Positions 1-11,784 of a stretch of DNA of 64,000 nt are shown piece after piece. Source of the DNA: Pseudocercospora fijiensis CIRAD86 (Eukaryota; Ascomycota; Dothideomycetes; Mycosphaerellales; Mycosphaerellaceae); NCBI RefSeq assembly GCF_000340215.1, contig NW_006921532.1, positions 10,121,894 through 10,185,893 of the forward strand, read 5' to 3'. A program made the position numbers and the translations under genes. Below the pieces are notes generated by a model. It saw only the letters and a program-made list of their open reading frames with translations, was not told the origin of the DNA and did not search any database. Numbering within the stretch: the stretch's first letter is position 1; each line of letters opens with the position of its first letter.

Positions 1-3000
1 AGTAAAGGCTGTTTTCTACTTATAGCTAGTAGCAATACAGATGCGATTAAACGTAGCGATTATATCGAGTTTAGTAAAGAACTTCTTACTATTAAGTCGG
101 TTAAGCGTATCTTATACTAGGGGAATAGAGTATCGGTTTTTAACGTTAAGAGCGTTAAGTCCGCGATAGTCGATATAGACTCGAAGTCGGCTACTAGGTT
201 TCTTAACGACGATAACTAGGGCCGCAGCTAATAAGGAGCTAGGCTAGATTATATCTTTAGCTAGTTGTTCGTCTACCTACTTCTTAATAATATCGTTCTT
301 ACGAGTCGAGAGTAGGTACGGTCGTTTAAAAGGAGGTTCGGCGCCTTCCTTTAAATAGATCTTATAGTTAATACCTAGGCGATGCGGCAGCAGTGCGTTA
401 GTAGCGGCACGAGAGAAGGTATCTAACAAGTAATAATAGTACTAAGGTAGGAGGCTACGAGGGTCCTTATTCTTACGTATTATTATTGCTTTGTTATAGT
501 CTTCCGTTGTAATAGTATAAGCTTGCAATTAATCGTTGCGGCTAACCTAAGGGGGTATAAGCTATAATATAACAACGTCTATATTAGGCCTATAGGCGAG
601 TAAGCTAAGCGTATACGTAGAGATCTCTAGTATCTCGGGATTATCGAGCTAGTAATATTTATATTAAATAGCTAATAATAGCAGTAGTAGCGGTACTACT
701 AGTAGATTCGGTAGGTTCTGCTACTAGTCTCGTAGGGCTAGATTGTCTTAAAACAGGCCGGTAGTCTTATCTTCGACAAACAACCCTAGTAGTAGTCCGA
801 GGATTTTATAAGGGATAAGGGACGGCATAGGCGTATAGCTTAGTAACTAAGATTATATAATGCGACCTGCGTCGTTATATATAGATCTATAGTATAGAGA
901 GCTAAAGGCGATGCGTCCCGTAGTAAAGTATATAAATAGTTAGTATAAGGCGAACTAAGGAAGTCTAAGGATAATATTATACTAGACGTCCGTAATAAAG
1001 GCGATAACCTATTCGCAATAACTATTAATATTAAGGTTAAGATATATGCCGTAAGTAATACGGTTAGCTATAGTCTGCCTATTCGTAAGACCTAAGGAAC
1101 GAGACCGGGAGAGAGGTATAAATAGCAATTTAAGCGCGCGAGTAGTAGTAGTCTTAACGAAGACAGAAGTAGCGCCGGGATTAAGGAAGGAACAGGTCTT
1201 ATAGTTATTATTAACTCTAGATTAGAGGACTATATAAGGCTAGATGTCTAGAGTTATAGGATCTCTAAGAGAGACAGAAGTAGCTAATGCCGATAATAAA
1301 GATACTAAGGGTAATAATGCTTCCTAGGCTGCCTTTAATACTCGCAATTATTCGACGCTATTATATTATCTACTAACTTTCTCGCCTAGGCAGCGGACGC
1401 ACTATTTCCCTACTTAGAGTCGGAATCGTAGTAGCTATAATAATCTTTATTATTAGACGCTTCTACGTCGGCGTCTATACCGGAGGTATTAACTAGAGAG
1501 CTATTATTATTAAAGCCGGTTATTAGGTAGAGAGGGTCCTTCGGTCGGTAGCTAACCTCGCGGTAGTAGAAGCAACAGTTCTCGCGTTAGTAACGAAGGC
1601 GCTTAGGGCTACCTATAGGACTAAGTAGAGGCAGGTTCCGGTACTTCTTAGGCAACTACTTGCGGGTAGAGGCGCTATTCGCACTAGTACGAGAGTTATT
1701 ATTACCGCGCTAGTTGTTGCTATTACTACTACTGCTATTATTATTAGAGCGGCGGGTACTAGCTAGCTTCTTATCCTTATCGCTATTATAAGGGAACTTC
1801 CGGTCGAGGTTACGCTATTCGTCCTTAATCTCGTAGCACTTCTTAACTAATTTCTTAATAGTCTTAGGTATATTGTTCTTTAACTAGGCGTAGTACTTAA
1901 GGTTAAGCTTCTACTTAAGCTAGTAGAATTCGACCTCGGGCGACTACTCGATACGTACGCGGAGTGTCTAGTAACGGTTATAGAACTTAGTAAAGTTCTT
2001 ACCTTACTACTAGGTATAGTAGGTTATATTATTATAAGCCTTGCTATTGCGGTTGCGCTCGCTATAGTAGTTATCTAGGAACTCGAGTAGCTCGTCTAAG
2101 TCTTCGAAGGGATCCTATAGCGTATCGTTACTAAGCTTAGAAGGGACCTAGATTTCGATTATCTCCTACGGGTTACCCTTTAGGCAGCTATAGACGTATA
2201 TAAGCAGATCGTCTATACTACGGAACGTTATAATAGCAAGCTTGCTTTTAAGTTGTCGCTTCTAACGTTATAGTAGTAGGGAGCTCTTATTACTAAACTT
2301 CTTAGGGTTGTCGATAGCTCGATTAGTCTTAAACGCCTTACCTAAGTTAGGATCGAACTCGGTTACGTTAGTAGTATCTGTCTAGTTAGTATAGTAGAAA
2401 CAGCCTAAGCGTCTAGAGCGTCGATTAAGTATATGCCTATCCTTAGTCCTTTTCGAGGTCTTCTTCCTAGAGGTCTTACGATAGTTGTCGTCCGAGGACT
2501 TACTATTTATAGTGCTATCTTCGTCGTTATCGTTATTAGAAGAAGATAAAAAGGAAGATAATAAGTTAGAGGGTAAAAGGGAGCGCTTATAGCACTATTC
2601 CTTATCCTTGTTCTTATTCTTATAGAATAGTAGGTAGGGCGAACGTAAGCGAGTACTATCGCGGCGACGACGGTCTACTAACTAGGAGTAGAAGGAGTTA
2701 AAGTAAGCGTACTTAGACTTCTCTTAGTCGTAGCCTCGTCCGGTAGACGATATCTTCTTAATCTTAGCCTCTAGCTTAGCGATCTTACGCTTAAGGTTAG
2801 CTTCGGTGCCTTCTAACTATACGTTCTAGGACTTATTAACTTCGGCTCGAGAGATCTTAGTGTTACGTTCTTTACGAAGACGCTTATAGGCTAAGTTTAG
2901 CTCCTTTAGCTTATCGCTTATAGTAGTATACTTAGCCTCGACCTTCTTAGTCTTTTAGTACTAGTTATCGGCTTAGTCTATATACTTCTTAGTAGCCGTA

Positions 3001-4640
3001 GCCGCTAGTTCTTTGCTAGCGAGGTCCTTAAGTCGCTCCTTTAACTCGATAACGACTTTCTCTTTATTAGCGATCTCTTAAGTAAGATAGGCGGACTTCT
3101 TATTAGATAGATCGTATTGCTTATATATAATATTAATATAACGGAGAGCTCGGAGGTAGTTATAGTAGATGCTCGTAATTAGGGTATAGAAGGTCTTTAG
3201 ATTGTCGTTAACGAGCTTCTCGAAGTTAGTAGAGTCGAGCTCGTTAATATCCTTAACCTAGAATTTCTTATACTAGAGGGCCGGTATAGTATCGAGATTA
3301 TCTAGATCCGGGTCCTCGCGTTTAGTATCCTTATCTTCGAGGAGGATATAATCCTTCTTAGCCTTAGTATTAGTGCTAATTTTCTCGAAGAACTAAGTTA
3401 AGTCGATATAACCTAGGTTACCTTCCTTAGCTACTTACTATACGGCTTAGGCTTCCTTACCTAGCTGCTTCTCTTCTTCGACGATCTAGATAAGCCTATA
3501 TCCTTCTCCTAGTATATCCTAAACCTAGTCGGCGTACCGGCCTTATATCTAGGTATTACCGAACTTAAGGAGATCTTTAGAAAGAATAGACGTACGAACG
3601 CTTAAGAGCTTACTATAGCTAGAGAGTCGAGCTATAGCTATAGGTTAGAGATACGTTAGAAGTCCGAAGATCTACGAGATTATATAAAAGGAAGAAGAGG
3701 AACAAGTGCTATACTAAACGATTTAGTAAGGAACGAGGGGACTAAGTAATCGTACTAAGAAACAGTAAGATTGTATAGTAATCGACTATAAGGGCGATTA
3801 TCTAGACTTTAACGCTAGGTCCGGTCGAAGGGTTCTTAACTACTAATTAGTTAGGTTTTAGTAAGCTCGATAGTATTACGTTAGTTACGAATATATAGTA
3901 GGGCGTATAGAAATAATAGGTGTCTATAATATAGGTAGCTAGAGCGCTCTAGTTACTATATTACGATGCTAGCGAGGCGTATAACTAGGAAGATTTTACG
4001 GCGCTTAACGCAGTTTCGTAAAAGCGTAATCTAACGCTCGTAATCGTAACTTGTAACTTGTAAAGATATAGACTCTAAATACTAGATAGTTATAATACTA
4101 TATAAAAGGTAGTAGTCGTAAATAATCGAATACTATAGTTTTATAAAGTCGTAAATCGTAGACGCGTCGGCGCGTCTTACGTAGCGCTCTCTACGCTCGT
4201 AGTAGTAACTTAATAAGGTATAATAAAGTATCGCGGTAGGAACGAGTAGACGGTTTAGTAGATAAGTTATTATATAGTTCTACGAAGAGTTACTAAGAGA
4301 GACACGACTATATTAGCTTCCTTATCGATAAGAAGCGTAAAAGTTAGGGTATATTTATAATATTTCTAATACCTATAACGCGTTCTAGATTAATATTACT
4401 ATTAGCGTCTTAGATATAACTTACTATACGCGTTTTAGATTAGGCCTACTATAGGCGTCCTAGATAAGACTTTAGCTAGCTATATAAGTACTAGCTTTGA
4501 ATTAGCTCGATAATTATCCTATATATAGACCTTCTTCGCCTTAGTCGCTATCTATACGAAGGCTACTAGTTAAAATCGCATAGTAGACTAGTTCTAGAGA
4601 CACTGCGAAGCGTAGAAGTAGCGAGTTAAAAGCATTAGTC
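1..4640 (-). mobile_element. Decayed Ty3/gypsy retrotransposon, truncated by window start
   Basis: Read on the minus strand, positions about 300 down to 1 give a recognisable gypsy reverse transcriptase interrupted by stops: a VVKKP..RLRVYIDYRGLNAL-like stretch, then FTKLDIIATFNRI and K*KTAF, where the stop replaces the expected Trp (TGG to TAG). Higher coordinates, about 1400-2700, read as a stop-ridden gag-like segment. The 5' part of the element therefore lies towards 4.6 kb, and RNase H, integrase and one LTR lie outside the window. CA and TG dinucleotides are very rare, so almost no ATG or long frame survives, as expected from RIP. Its reverse transcriptase differs from that of the element at 12263-19389, so it belongs to another gypsy family. 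I could not place its LTR, and the right boundary is approximate. Confidence 0.75.
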
Positions 4641-4660
4641 GACGGTCTATCCGGGGTTTA

Positions 4661-5039
4661 GACCCCGCAGTAGTCCGGGTTGGTTTGGTTTAGTTTGCTA
4701 AGCCGAAATTCTGGTTTGGTTTAGTTTGGTTTGCTAAGGAACCGGTGCACGGACCGGTTTGCCGGCCACGTGCCGGCTACGGACAAAAACCCAACCTAAA
4801 ATACGTCCAAACAGCCCGAAATACAGATGCAATCGTGTAGATAGGGCCCCCGGACCCGATCCGAGGTCGTCGCATGTCGTCGCATGTCGTCGCATGTCGT
4901 CGCAGTTTAGTCGGATATTCTCGGAAACCGGCTTAGACTAGCGGGGTAAAAAACCAAACCGGAACCAAACCGGAGGGATACCGCTAAGAAACCAAACTAT
5001 ATACGTTCTATAGTTCGCAAACCGAACTACTACGGGGTC
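4661..5039. mobile_element. Candidate MITE with GACCCCG(C/T)AGTAGT inverted ends
   Basis: Left end 4661 and right end 5039 are inverted repeats over about 22 bp (GACCCCGCAGTAGTCCGG against GACCCCGTAGTAGTTCGG); most mismatches are C/T, as RIP would leave. Each end is flanked by TA (4659-4660 and 5040-5041), consistent with a TA target duplication. The interior holds GGTTTGGTTTAGTTTGC-type repeats on the left and their complements on the right, plus a 10-bp tandem repeat. There is no coding capacity. The right TA directly abuts the left terminus of the next element, and CCGGGGTT motifs occur just outside both ends, so the exact termini are uncertain. Confidence 0.45.
4866..4904. repeat. 10-bp tandem repeat (GTCGTCGCAT), 3.9 copies
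   Basis: Four consecutive near-perfect copies of GTCGTCGCAT, the last ending CAG, inside the candidate MITE. They keep CA/TG dinucleotides that are rare in the surrounding mutated DNA. Confidence 0.9.
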
Positions 5040-5041
5040 TA

Positions 5042-5130
5042 CCGGGGTTGCGTTAGCCTACTTTACCCCTCGCCTTAGCTCGGGGAATTAAACTATACGT
5101 AAAATCGCACTTTCCTAGTAAGCTATACGT
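5042..5130 (+). repeat. Left terminal inverted repeat of Fot1/pogo-like element
   Basis: Contains ACTATACGTAAAATCGCAC and the subterminal block CCCCTCGCCTTAGCTCGGGG, which can fold into a short hairpin. It matches the inverted right end near 8205-8300 and both ends of the related copy (11857-11945 and 19590-19684). Confidence 0.7.
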
Positions 5131-8100
5131 AAAAGTCGATAACGGCGATGTTATAGAGCATATATAATAGGAAACTAAATATAAGTGCGATAAGGGTTAA
5201 GAGACAGTAGATTTCCGGTATATTAGCGACCAAATTACGACTATAGGACCTCAATCCGGCCTCTTAGCAAACCTCGAGTCTACTATATAATTAACTACTT
5301 TACTAGTTAGCCTATATATCTATTATATAACTACTACCTCTTCTTACTAAGTAAATAGCCTATTGCTATTATATCTACTATCTATACTATCTACCTCTTC
5401 TAGCTTAATTAGGTTATTCTTACTACTAGCAATAGCGCTATTATAACGGCTAGATTTCTTCGGAGGCTCGTAGAAGTAGCGCTTGCTTTATACGGACTCG
5501 TAGCGGCGGCGAGGAGGTACTAAATAAGGCTAGATTATAGTATATATAGTATCTTTATTAAGCAGCGCTTCGTCTTATTATAGCTAGTCTAACCGAGTAT
5601 TAGGTTCTTACGCGAATAGGCTATTTAGTCGTCGCTTCGACTTAACGGTCTATACCGTAATATCGTCTTCGTAGTCGTAAGTGCGAGTCGGTAGTAATAA
5701 CGTGCTTATTAGTAACTAAGTGTAAGTAATATTGCCGCTCTTAGTAGTATTAGTATACCGCCTATAGAAGTAGATAACGTTAGCGTACGGATCGCTAGTC
5801 TTCTTTAATATAAGGTTGTTATCGGTAGCGAGAAGTCGTAGGTTAAAGACTCGTCGTAGCGGCTTATCGATAGACTAGAGCTTAACGTCTATCTACTTAG
5901 TCTTACTATTATTATTAAATACTACTCGGAAGGCTTTACTATACTTAAGTCGATAGGTGCGTGCTTTGTTACAAGCATTCTCTACCTCCTAGAGCATCTT
6001 CCGGCGGTCGTTATTAGCTAGGTCCTTATCCTATTAAGTAAGTTACGAGCGCAATTTATCGGCCTCGATAGTACCTGCTCTTATAAGCCGATTAGGCTGC
6101 TCCTTCTGTCGCTTCTTTGCGCGTTTAACGATGCTTATAGACTAATATTTACGCTTATATTCTTCGCCCTTATAAATAGCCGTATTAACTAACAACTCGT
6201 ATGCCCTCTCTATATCCTTTATAGGTAAAGAGGAAAATAGGTTAAATATATAGTCGATACCGAGTAGAGTTAGCTTTAGATGCGAGCGTCGAAAGTCCTT
6301 ACGAGCTTGTATAGTACTACGAGACGCCTTAATCGTACGAGGGCTAGTCGTAGTATTTAGAAGCTATTATAGCAATTCGGGGGTAGGGGTCCGGATTCGC
6401 TAAGGAGGTAACGACGGCATACCTTAAGCAATTATGTTCTCGAGATCCTCTAGGTAGTAACGATTATTAGCGCGAAATAGGCTATCTAGATCGATAATAG
6501 TAGGCTCGGCGGAATAGCCTTACTCGACCGAGGCGATATGTTCCTACTAAGTAATCTCCGCTATTACTAGCGATTCTATATACTAGGTTTCCTCCTATAC
6601 TAATTCGCCCTTAATTACTTGCTAGTTCTAATTCTAGTCTATAGCACTATACTAATCTCGAATGTACTTATAAGGCACCTCCCTATTCGTTAGAAATATA
6701 CCTGTCTTACGGAATGCCGACTATACGTTATAGTTAGTAAATGTCTTCGCCCGAATAGATGCTAGCGCCTCTATAAACTTAGGTATACTAAACTCGCTAA
6801 CGCTACGGTATATAGCTTCTAAAACCGCCTATCTATACCTTAACTTATATACTTAGAATAATATAACGTCTAGAGGCTATATAAAGTGCGAAGTGTATAG
6901 TTATAGGCCCTATAATTGAATCCTATATCGCTTCGCAAAGGCTGCGAATTCCTTAAAGCAGTAAGAGCCGTAATTGTCGTATAGAAGCATCCTCTATTCG
7001 TTTAGATCCTTAGGCCTTATCTTGCGCTTAAACTAGCGGATATAATATATAGCAGTATTATCTGTTATGTAGCTAGACTCGTTAATAGTAATTAAGAAGT
7101 TGTCTTTGCCTATTATTGTTAGTAGGTAACGTTGCTAGTAGTAACGTTGTTCTTGCCTAAGGCAATCTACGAGACTAACCTTACGAAGGAATCTACCTCT
7201 CTTAAACTATTACCGCCTTAATAATTAACTAATAGTCTATTACTACACTATAGGCATTAATAGTCTCGACGACGGTTATATACGTCCGGTTGCTATTATA
7301 CTCGGTCTAGGCGCGGCGCTTAGTATCTATTATAATAATATACTCGTTACTACTAATTCTAACTCGGAAACTAGTCTTATCGAAGTTCTATAGGTTCTGC
7401 GGCTTTACCTTTAGTCGTAACAATATCGCCTTAAACCGATTAAACTAGCCTCTTATTATAGAAGGGTCGTAAGCCTCCTTACGCTAAACCTTAATCGGTT
7501 TAGACTTAACTTTGCTAAGTCTATAGCGCTTAAGAAACCTATCCGCCTAGTCTACTCTAAACGGCGCGATTATATCTCTTAATATATAATCTAGTAGTAG
7601 ACTCGCTAGTATATCTATCGCTACTATAACGATTAGCGCTACTAGTAAGAATATGCCTATTACGTCTCTTTCTCGACAATAATCCGCTAGCGCTAGCTCC
7701 TACGACTAGTCTAGTTTAGTATTAGTTGCCGGTCGATCTAGTAGTAATCTACGACCCCTAATCCGCTAGTATATATATAAATATAGGTTAGTTGCCTTCT
7801 TACTCTTACAAAGCGCTCGAAGGCTAATTTTAACTAATAAGATAGCCTCTAACTCGCGGTATTTCGTAATAACGCGGTCTACTACCCTCTCCGCCCTCTC
7901 CGTCTTAGTTAACCGCTCGGCGCGTACCCTTCTTTTTACATTTCCGACCTTCTTACGCCTTATATCGAATTTTCTATATAATACGTATAGTAGAATAGAA
8001 GGAATAAGAGAAATAGGGGGAGCACGAGGAATACGCGTTTTAGAATAAGGTAGACGCGCTTACTAAGCGATTATATAAAGAAATAGCAGTAGCGAGGTCT

Positions 8101-8204
8101 ATAACTACTACCTACTCGGACACGGTTATATATATAATATTTAGACTCGCGGTTTTATACTGTATATAACTAGACATCCGAATAGGACCGGAAACTACCA
8201 TTTA

Positions 8205-8300
8205 TCGAGTTTTACGTGTGGCCTACTAATAAAGTGCGATTTTACGTATAGCTGGAAACCCCGCGATCAGCGGGCGTGAAGTGTGTGACGGAACCCTGGA
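8205..8300 (-). repeat. Right terminal inverted repeat of Fot1/pogo-like element
   Basis: Inverted counterpart of 5042-5130: GCCTACTAATAAAGTGCGATTTTACGTATAG, then a CCCGCGATCAGCGGG hairpin and terminal GGAACCCTGGA. It keeps several TG/CA dinucleotides, so it is less mutated than the left end. Confidence 0.7.
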
Positions 8301-8953
8301 TAGCTGAGGGGAAGTTTGCGAAGTATGCTAAGGAGGAGAAGGAGATGTTGCTGGATCTTATGATCGAACACGGAGGTAGGAGCGATGTTGTAGCTCAGAT
8401 TTCCTATTGTGCACTCGATAATGTCAGTCGCTCCGTGCGAAATCCACTCTCATTTCGCGCCTCAATTGCGAGCTACGCTACACAAACAGCAGCGTCTTGC
8501 TGAGGTTCAATTTTGACACTTATCTATCGTACGGCTTCGCATCGTTCCAGCCGTCGAGACATTCGCGCTGTCAAGCAACTACGTGCTGCATATACGCTGT
8601 GGCTGTACGCCATGTGCCGTGATGGATCTCTCGTCGTCGCCGTTCTCATGCCCATGTTCGGATTGTGGAGGAGAAGGAGTCGCGGGAGGCGTAAAATGGT
8701 TCGAGAATTGCGGCCCTGCCCTGCCCTGCCCTGCCCCCATTGAATTGAACCTGCCTCCCTCATTCCCACTCCCACTCACACTGCAGAGTCCTCACGACTC
8801 ACGCACGACTCGTCCAATGAATTGCTAGCGAACGATCCGCCGCTTCACCCTGGGCGCATGTCGCAGTAAATTCGATTGCATTTTCTCCTGGAGCGTGTCA
8901 AGCCTGCGCTGTGCTGGCCGCCAACCAAAACCTTCTTCTTTTCCTCCGCCAAA
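8301..8953. other. Upstream region of ERG9
   Basis: Composition returns to normal (CA/TG present) immediately after the transposon. A short open frame at 8276-8503 has no recognisable family. 8714-8737 is a CCTGC pentanucleotide tandem repeat. A TC/CA-rich stretch precedes the ERG9 start, as usual for fungal promoters. No other element was recognised. Confidence 0.6.
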
Positions 8954-10486
8954 ATGCCGTCTGTCAGCAGCGTCGCATACTACCTCTTCCACCCGTCCGA
9001 ACTACGCGCCATCATCCAGTGGAAGACATGGCACAATCCCGTTCACGAACGCGACGAGAGCAAGGAATCGGCAGAACTGAAAGAATGCTTCCGCCAACTC
9101 AACCTGACCTCGCGGTCCTTTGCTTCCGTCATCCAGGAACTCCATCCTGAGCTCCTGGTCCCTGTTGCGCTCTTCTACCTCATTCTGCGAGCGCTCGACA
9201 CCATCGAGGATGACATGACCATCGACATTGGCGAGAAAGAGCCTCTCCTGCGCGAGTTCGACCATTACATCGATGATGAGAGCTGGACGTACAATGGCAA
9301 CGGTCCAGATGAGAAGGATAGGGAGTTGCTCGTCAAATTCAACTGCGTGAGCAGGGAGTTCAACAAGATCAAGGAGGAGTACAAGGTCATCATTCGGGAC
9401 ATCACAAAGCGTATGGGCAATGGCATGGCCGACTACGCCAAAAATGCCAACCACAACGCGAATGGCGTCAAGACGATCAAGGACTACGAGCTGTACTGCC
9501 ATTACGTTGCCGGCCTTGTTGGCGAGGGTCTTACGCGACTCTTCGTGGAAGCCAAGCTCGCCAATCCCGCTTTGCTTCAAAGACCAGAGCTGATGGAGAG
9601 CATGGGCCAGTTCCTGCAACAAACAAACATCATTCGAGACATTCGCGAAGATCATGAGGACAAGCGGTACTTCTGGCCCAAGGAAGTCTGGTCGAAGTAC
9701 GTCGACACATTCAGCGATCTATTCTTGCCCGAAAACAAGGAGAAAGCGCTTCAATGCAGCAGCGAGATGGTGCTCATCGCGCTGAATAGAGCGGACGAGT
9801 GCTTGTTTTACATGGCGGGTGTCAAGGAGCAGTCGGTGTTCAACTTCGTGGCCATCCCACAGACCATGGCTATTGCAACGCTCGAGCTTTGTTTCCAGAA
9901 CTACGACATGTTCAACCGTAACATTAAAATCACAAAGGGCCAAGCGTGTGATCTCATGATGAAGTCCACGCAGAACCTGCAGCTCGTATGCGACGTCTTC
10001 AGGACGTATGCGAGGAAGATCCATAGGAAGAACAAGCCTAGCGATCCTCACTTCCTCGACATCAGTGTCGCGTGCGGCAAAATTGAACGGTTCATTGAGA
10101 CCATTTTCCCAAGCCAAACACCGAGGACGCTGCCGCCTGGCGCGACACCTGGCGAGGCACGGCCAGTGCCAGTCGACTCGGCAGAGGAGGCTAGACGGAA
10201 GCAGGAGGAGGCCGAAGCAAAGAAAGATGTGATGTATCTTGTCCTTGCCATTGTGGCCACTCTGGGGTTCATTTCATTGTGCATGGTGAGTCTTTCACGG
10301 GATGTCACGTCCATGGGCTTTTGATGTGCTGACAGGAGCTTTCAGATTGGAGCGGCTTGGTTTTTCGGCGCGCGATTCGATCTGGCGTTCAAGTCGCTCA
10401 AAGAGGGCAACGTGTTGCCGCCCAAGAACCAGGGCGATGTGCAGAGTGTGCTTTCGAAATTCGAGGGCCGTCGCGACGAGCTGTGA
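8954..10486 (+). CDS. ERG9: Squalene synthase (farnesyl-diphosphate farnesyltransferase)
   Basis: Condenses two farnesyl diphosphates to squalene, the first committed step of sterol (ergosterol) synthesis, at the ER membrane. Exons are 8954-10285 and 10346-10486; the 60-bp intron is GTGAGT...TTTCAG. The product is about 490 aa. The two Asp-rich motifs that bind Mg-diphosphate are intact: DTIED at residues 82-86 and DIRED at 229-233. The conserved block [17 protein letters not shown] lies at 181-197. A C-terminal hydrophobic anchor (about 430-452) spans the intron, so splicing completes the membrane segment ([15 protein letters not shown]). I chose ATG 8954 (context GCCAAAATGCCG) over an in-frame ATG-less extension upstream because squalene synthases begin close to this [12 protein letters not shown] motif. 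The gene is flanked on both sides by RIP-mutated transposons but is itself undamaged. Confidence 0.96.
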
Positions 10487-10846
10487 GGCAGACGCAGCCT
10501 TGTGCAGACTAATAATAAATGTAACAACAGCAAGGACGCCAGCAAGCGCGTGCGCGTGCGACAGTAGCGTGCATCTCATGTCGATGGGACTGCAAGGAGG
10601 CACGACGACCTTCTCACCTTCAGTTCTCCGTTCTCTGTCCCATTCAACGTTCCAACACACAAGCACGGATGTCAAATTGCAATGTAGCCGACCTCCATGG
10701 CTGATCGTTGTGCCGCGTTTCAAGAAGTGCGAGAAAAACTAAGACTTCCTTACTCTGACAGCCGTTGGAGGCCGCTCAAAGCCCCCGTCGCACTGCTTTC
10801 ATGGCGTGGCGTGCGGCTCGTGTGCAGCGGTAGTGCAGACAATTAG
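10487..10846. other. ERG9 3' flank
   Basis: Non-coding sequence of normal composition containing AATAATAAATG at about 10510, a possible polyadenylation signal. I see no gene in it. It ends where the mutated repeat block begins. Confidence 0.6.
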
Positions 10847-11784
10847 CTATATATTAGCAACTGCAGGGGTGGCACGGGGCAGCCGGAGTTGCTAGCAACG
10901 CCAGCCCTACTAAGCCCCGCTAAACCTTATACAGATCGTGATTATAGCAAACCTACATCCTCTGCTTAGCCTAAATTTTCTATATAATCTCTTCTAATAA
11001 CCTCTATATTATATAATAGACCTATCTACGCCTAACGACGTCGCTACCCTTTAGCGGCTTCGATAACGAGTATTTAAACTTATAGAAGATATTAAAATAG
11101 ATACTAATAAGTAGAATTTAATCTAGAAACTATATAGTAATTAATATATCCGGAATTCTACTAAGAAGTTATCTATAATAATACCCTATATAGAGATAGG
11201 GGCTAATAGTAGTTTAATAGACGTAATACGCTAGGTCCTTTGCTAATAGCGCCTTCTATATATACCTACTATACCGAGCGGTCTTCGTTACTCTATAGTA
11301 GCCGCTAATATATCGATACTATAGCTATTAAACCTATTAAAATATATATAGTAATATACTATAATAATAGTCGCTAATAGATATATTATAACTTAGTAGT
11401 TAGTAGGTAGGGGTGTTTATTAACGACTAGCGATACTTACTAGAAGAATAGCGGCGGCTATTTAATAGTAGGACCTTTAGTAGTAATCTATACTATAGTA
11501 GTAGTAGTAGTAGTAGCGATAATAGTTAAGGTAGTTATAGCTAATAAGGTAAGAGTAAGTAGATATACCTCGAATTTAGCGTAACGGCTATACTATACGT
11601 TAACTATAGCTTTATTAAGTTATCGCTAGCGACCTTAGTAGAAATTACTATATTCCTAAAAACCTTTTAAATTTAAAGTATATTTTAACTAAATTTATTA
11701 GAGGAGTTACTAGTAACTCGAGGTAAGGGGTAAGACTAGGGTAAAAGTAAGTCGAGCTAATTAGCGCGAGTTGCTAATATATAG
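10847..11784. mobile_element. Non-coding element with perfect 16-bp terminal inverted repeats
   Basis: 10847-10862 is CTATATATTAGCAACT and 11769-11784 is its exact reverse complement, AGTTGCTAATATATAG. The 938 bp between are AT-rich, low in CA/TG, and carry no open frame. The outer TATATA may be a duplicated target site, with the true terminus at TTAGCAACT. The internal sequence near 10890 repeats GAGTTGCTAGCAACGCC, an inner copy of the end motif. No transposase was seen, so this is a MITE or an internally deleted DNA transposon of unknown superfamily. Confidence 0.55.

Larger units (their letters stand above)
5042..8300 (-). mobile_element. Fot1/pogo-like DNA transposon, RIP-inactivated
   Basis: The termini are long inverted repeats: the left begins CCGGGGTTGCG and continues through ACTATACGTAAAATCGCACTTTC, and the right ends with the complement (GAAAGTGCGAT-like, then GGAACCCTGGA). 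A TA follows the right end at 8301-8302. On the minus strand about 7450-6900 translates, with stops, to NFDKTSFRVRISSNE...YITVVETINA, which matches the DDE_1 core of Fot1/pogo transposases (NFDETGFxxG...NRE..TVVEAI). The element is about 3.26 kb. Many TAG stops and loss of CA/TG show that it cannot encode an active enzyme. Its ends are shared with the shorter copy at 11857-19684. Confidence 0.75.

Noticed and set aside
4759..4941. 60-codon open frame in the candidate MITE
   Set aside because: It runs through a 10-bp tandem repeat and has no protein-like pattern.
8276..8503. 75-codon frame at the edge of the Fot1/pogo-like element
   Set aside because: It starts inside the transposon terminus and runs into unique DNA; no motif, probably chance.
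9002..9655. 217-codon minus-strand frame
   Set aside because: Antisense shadow of squalene synthase, whose catalytic motifs are intact on the plus strand.
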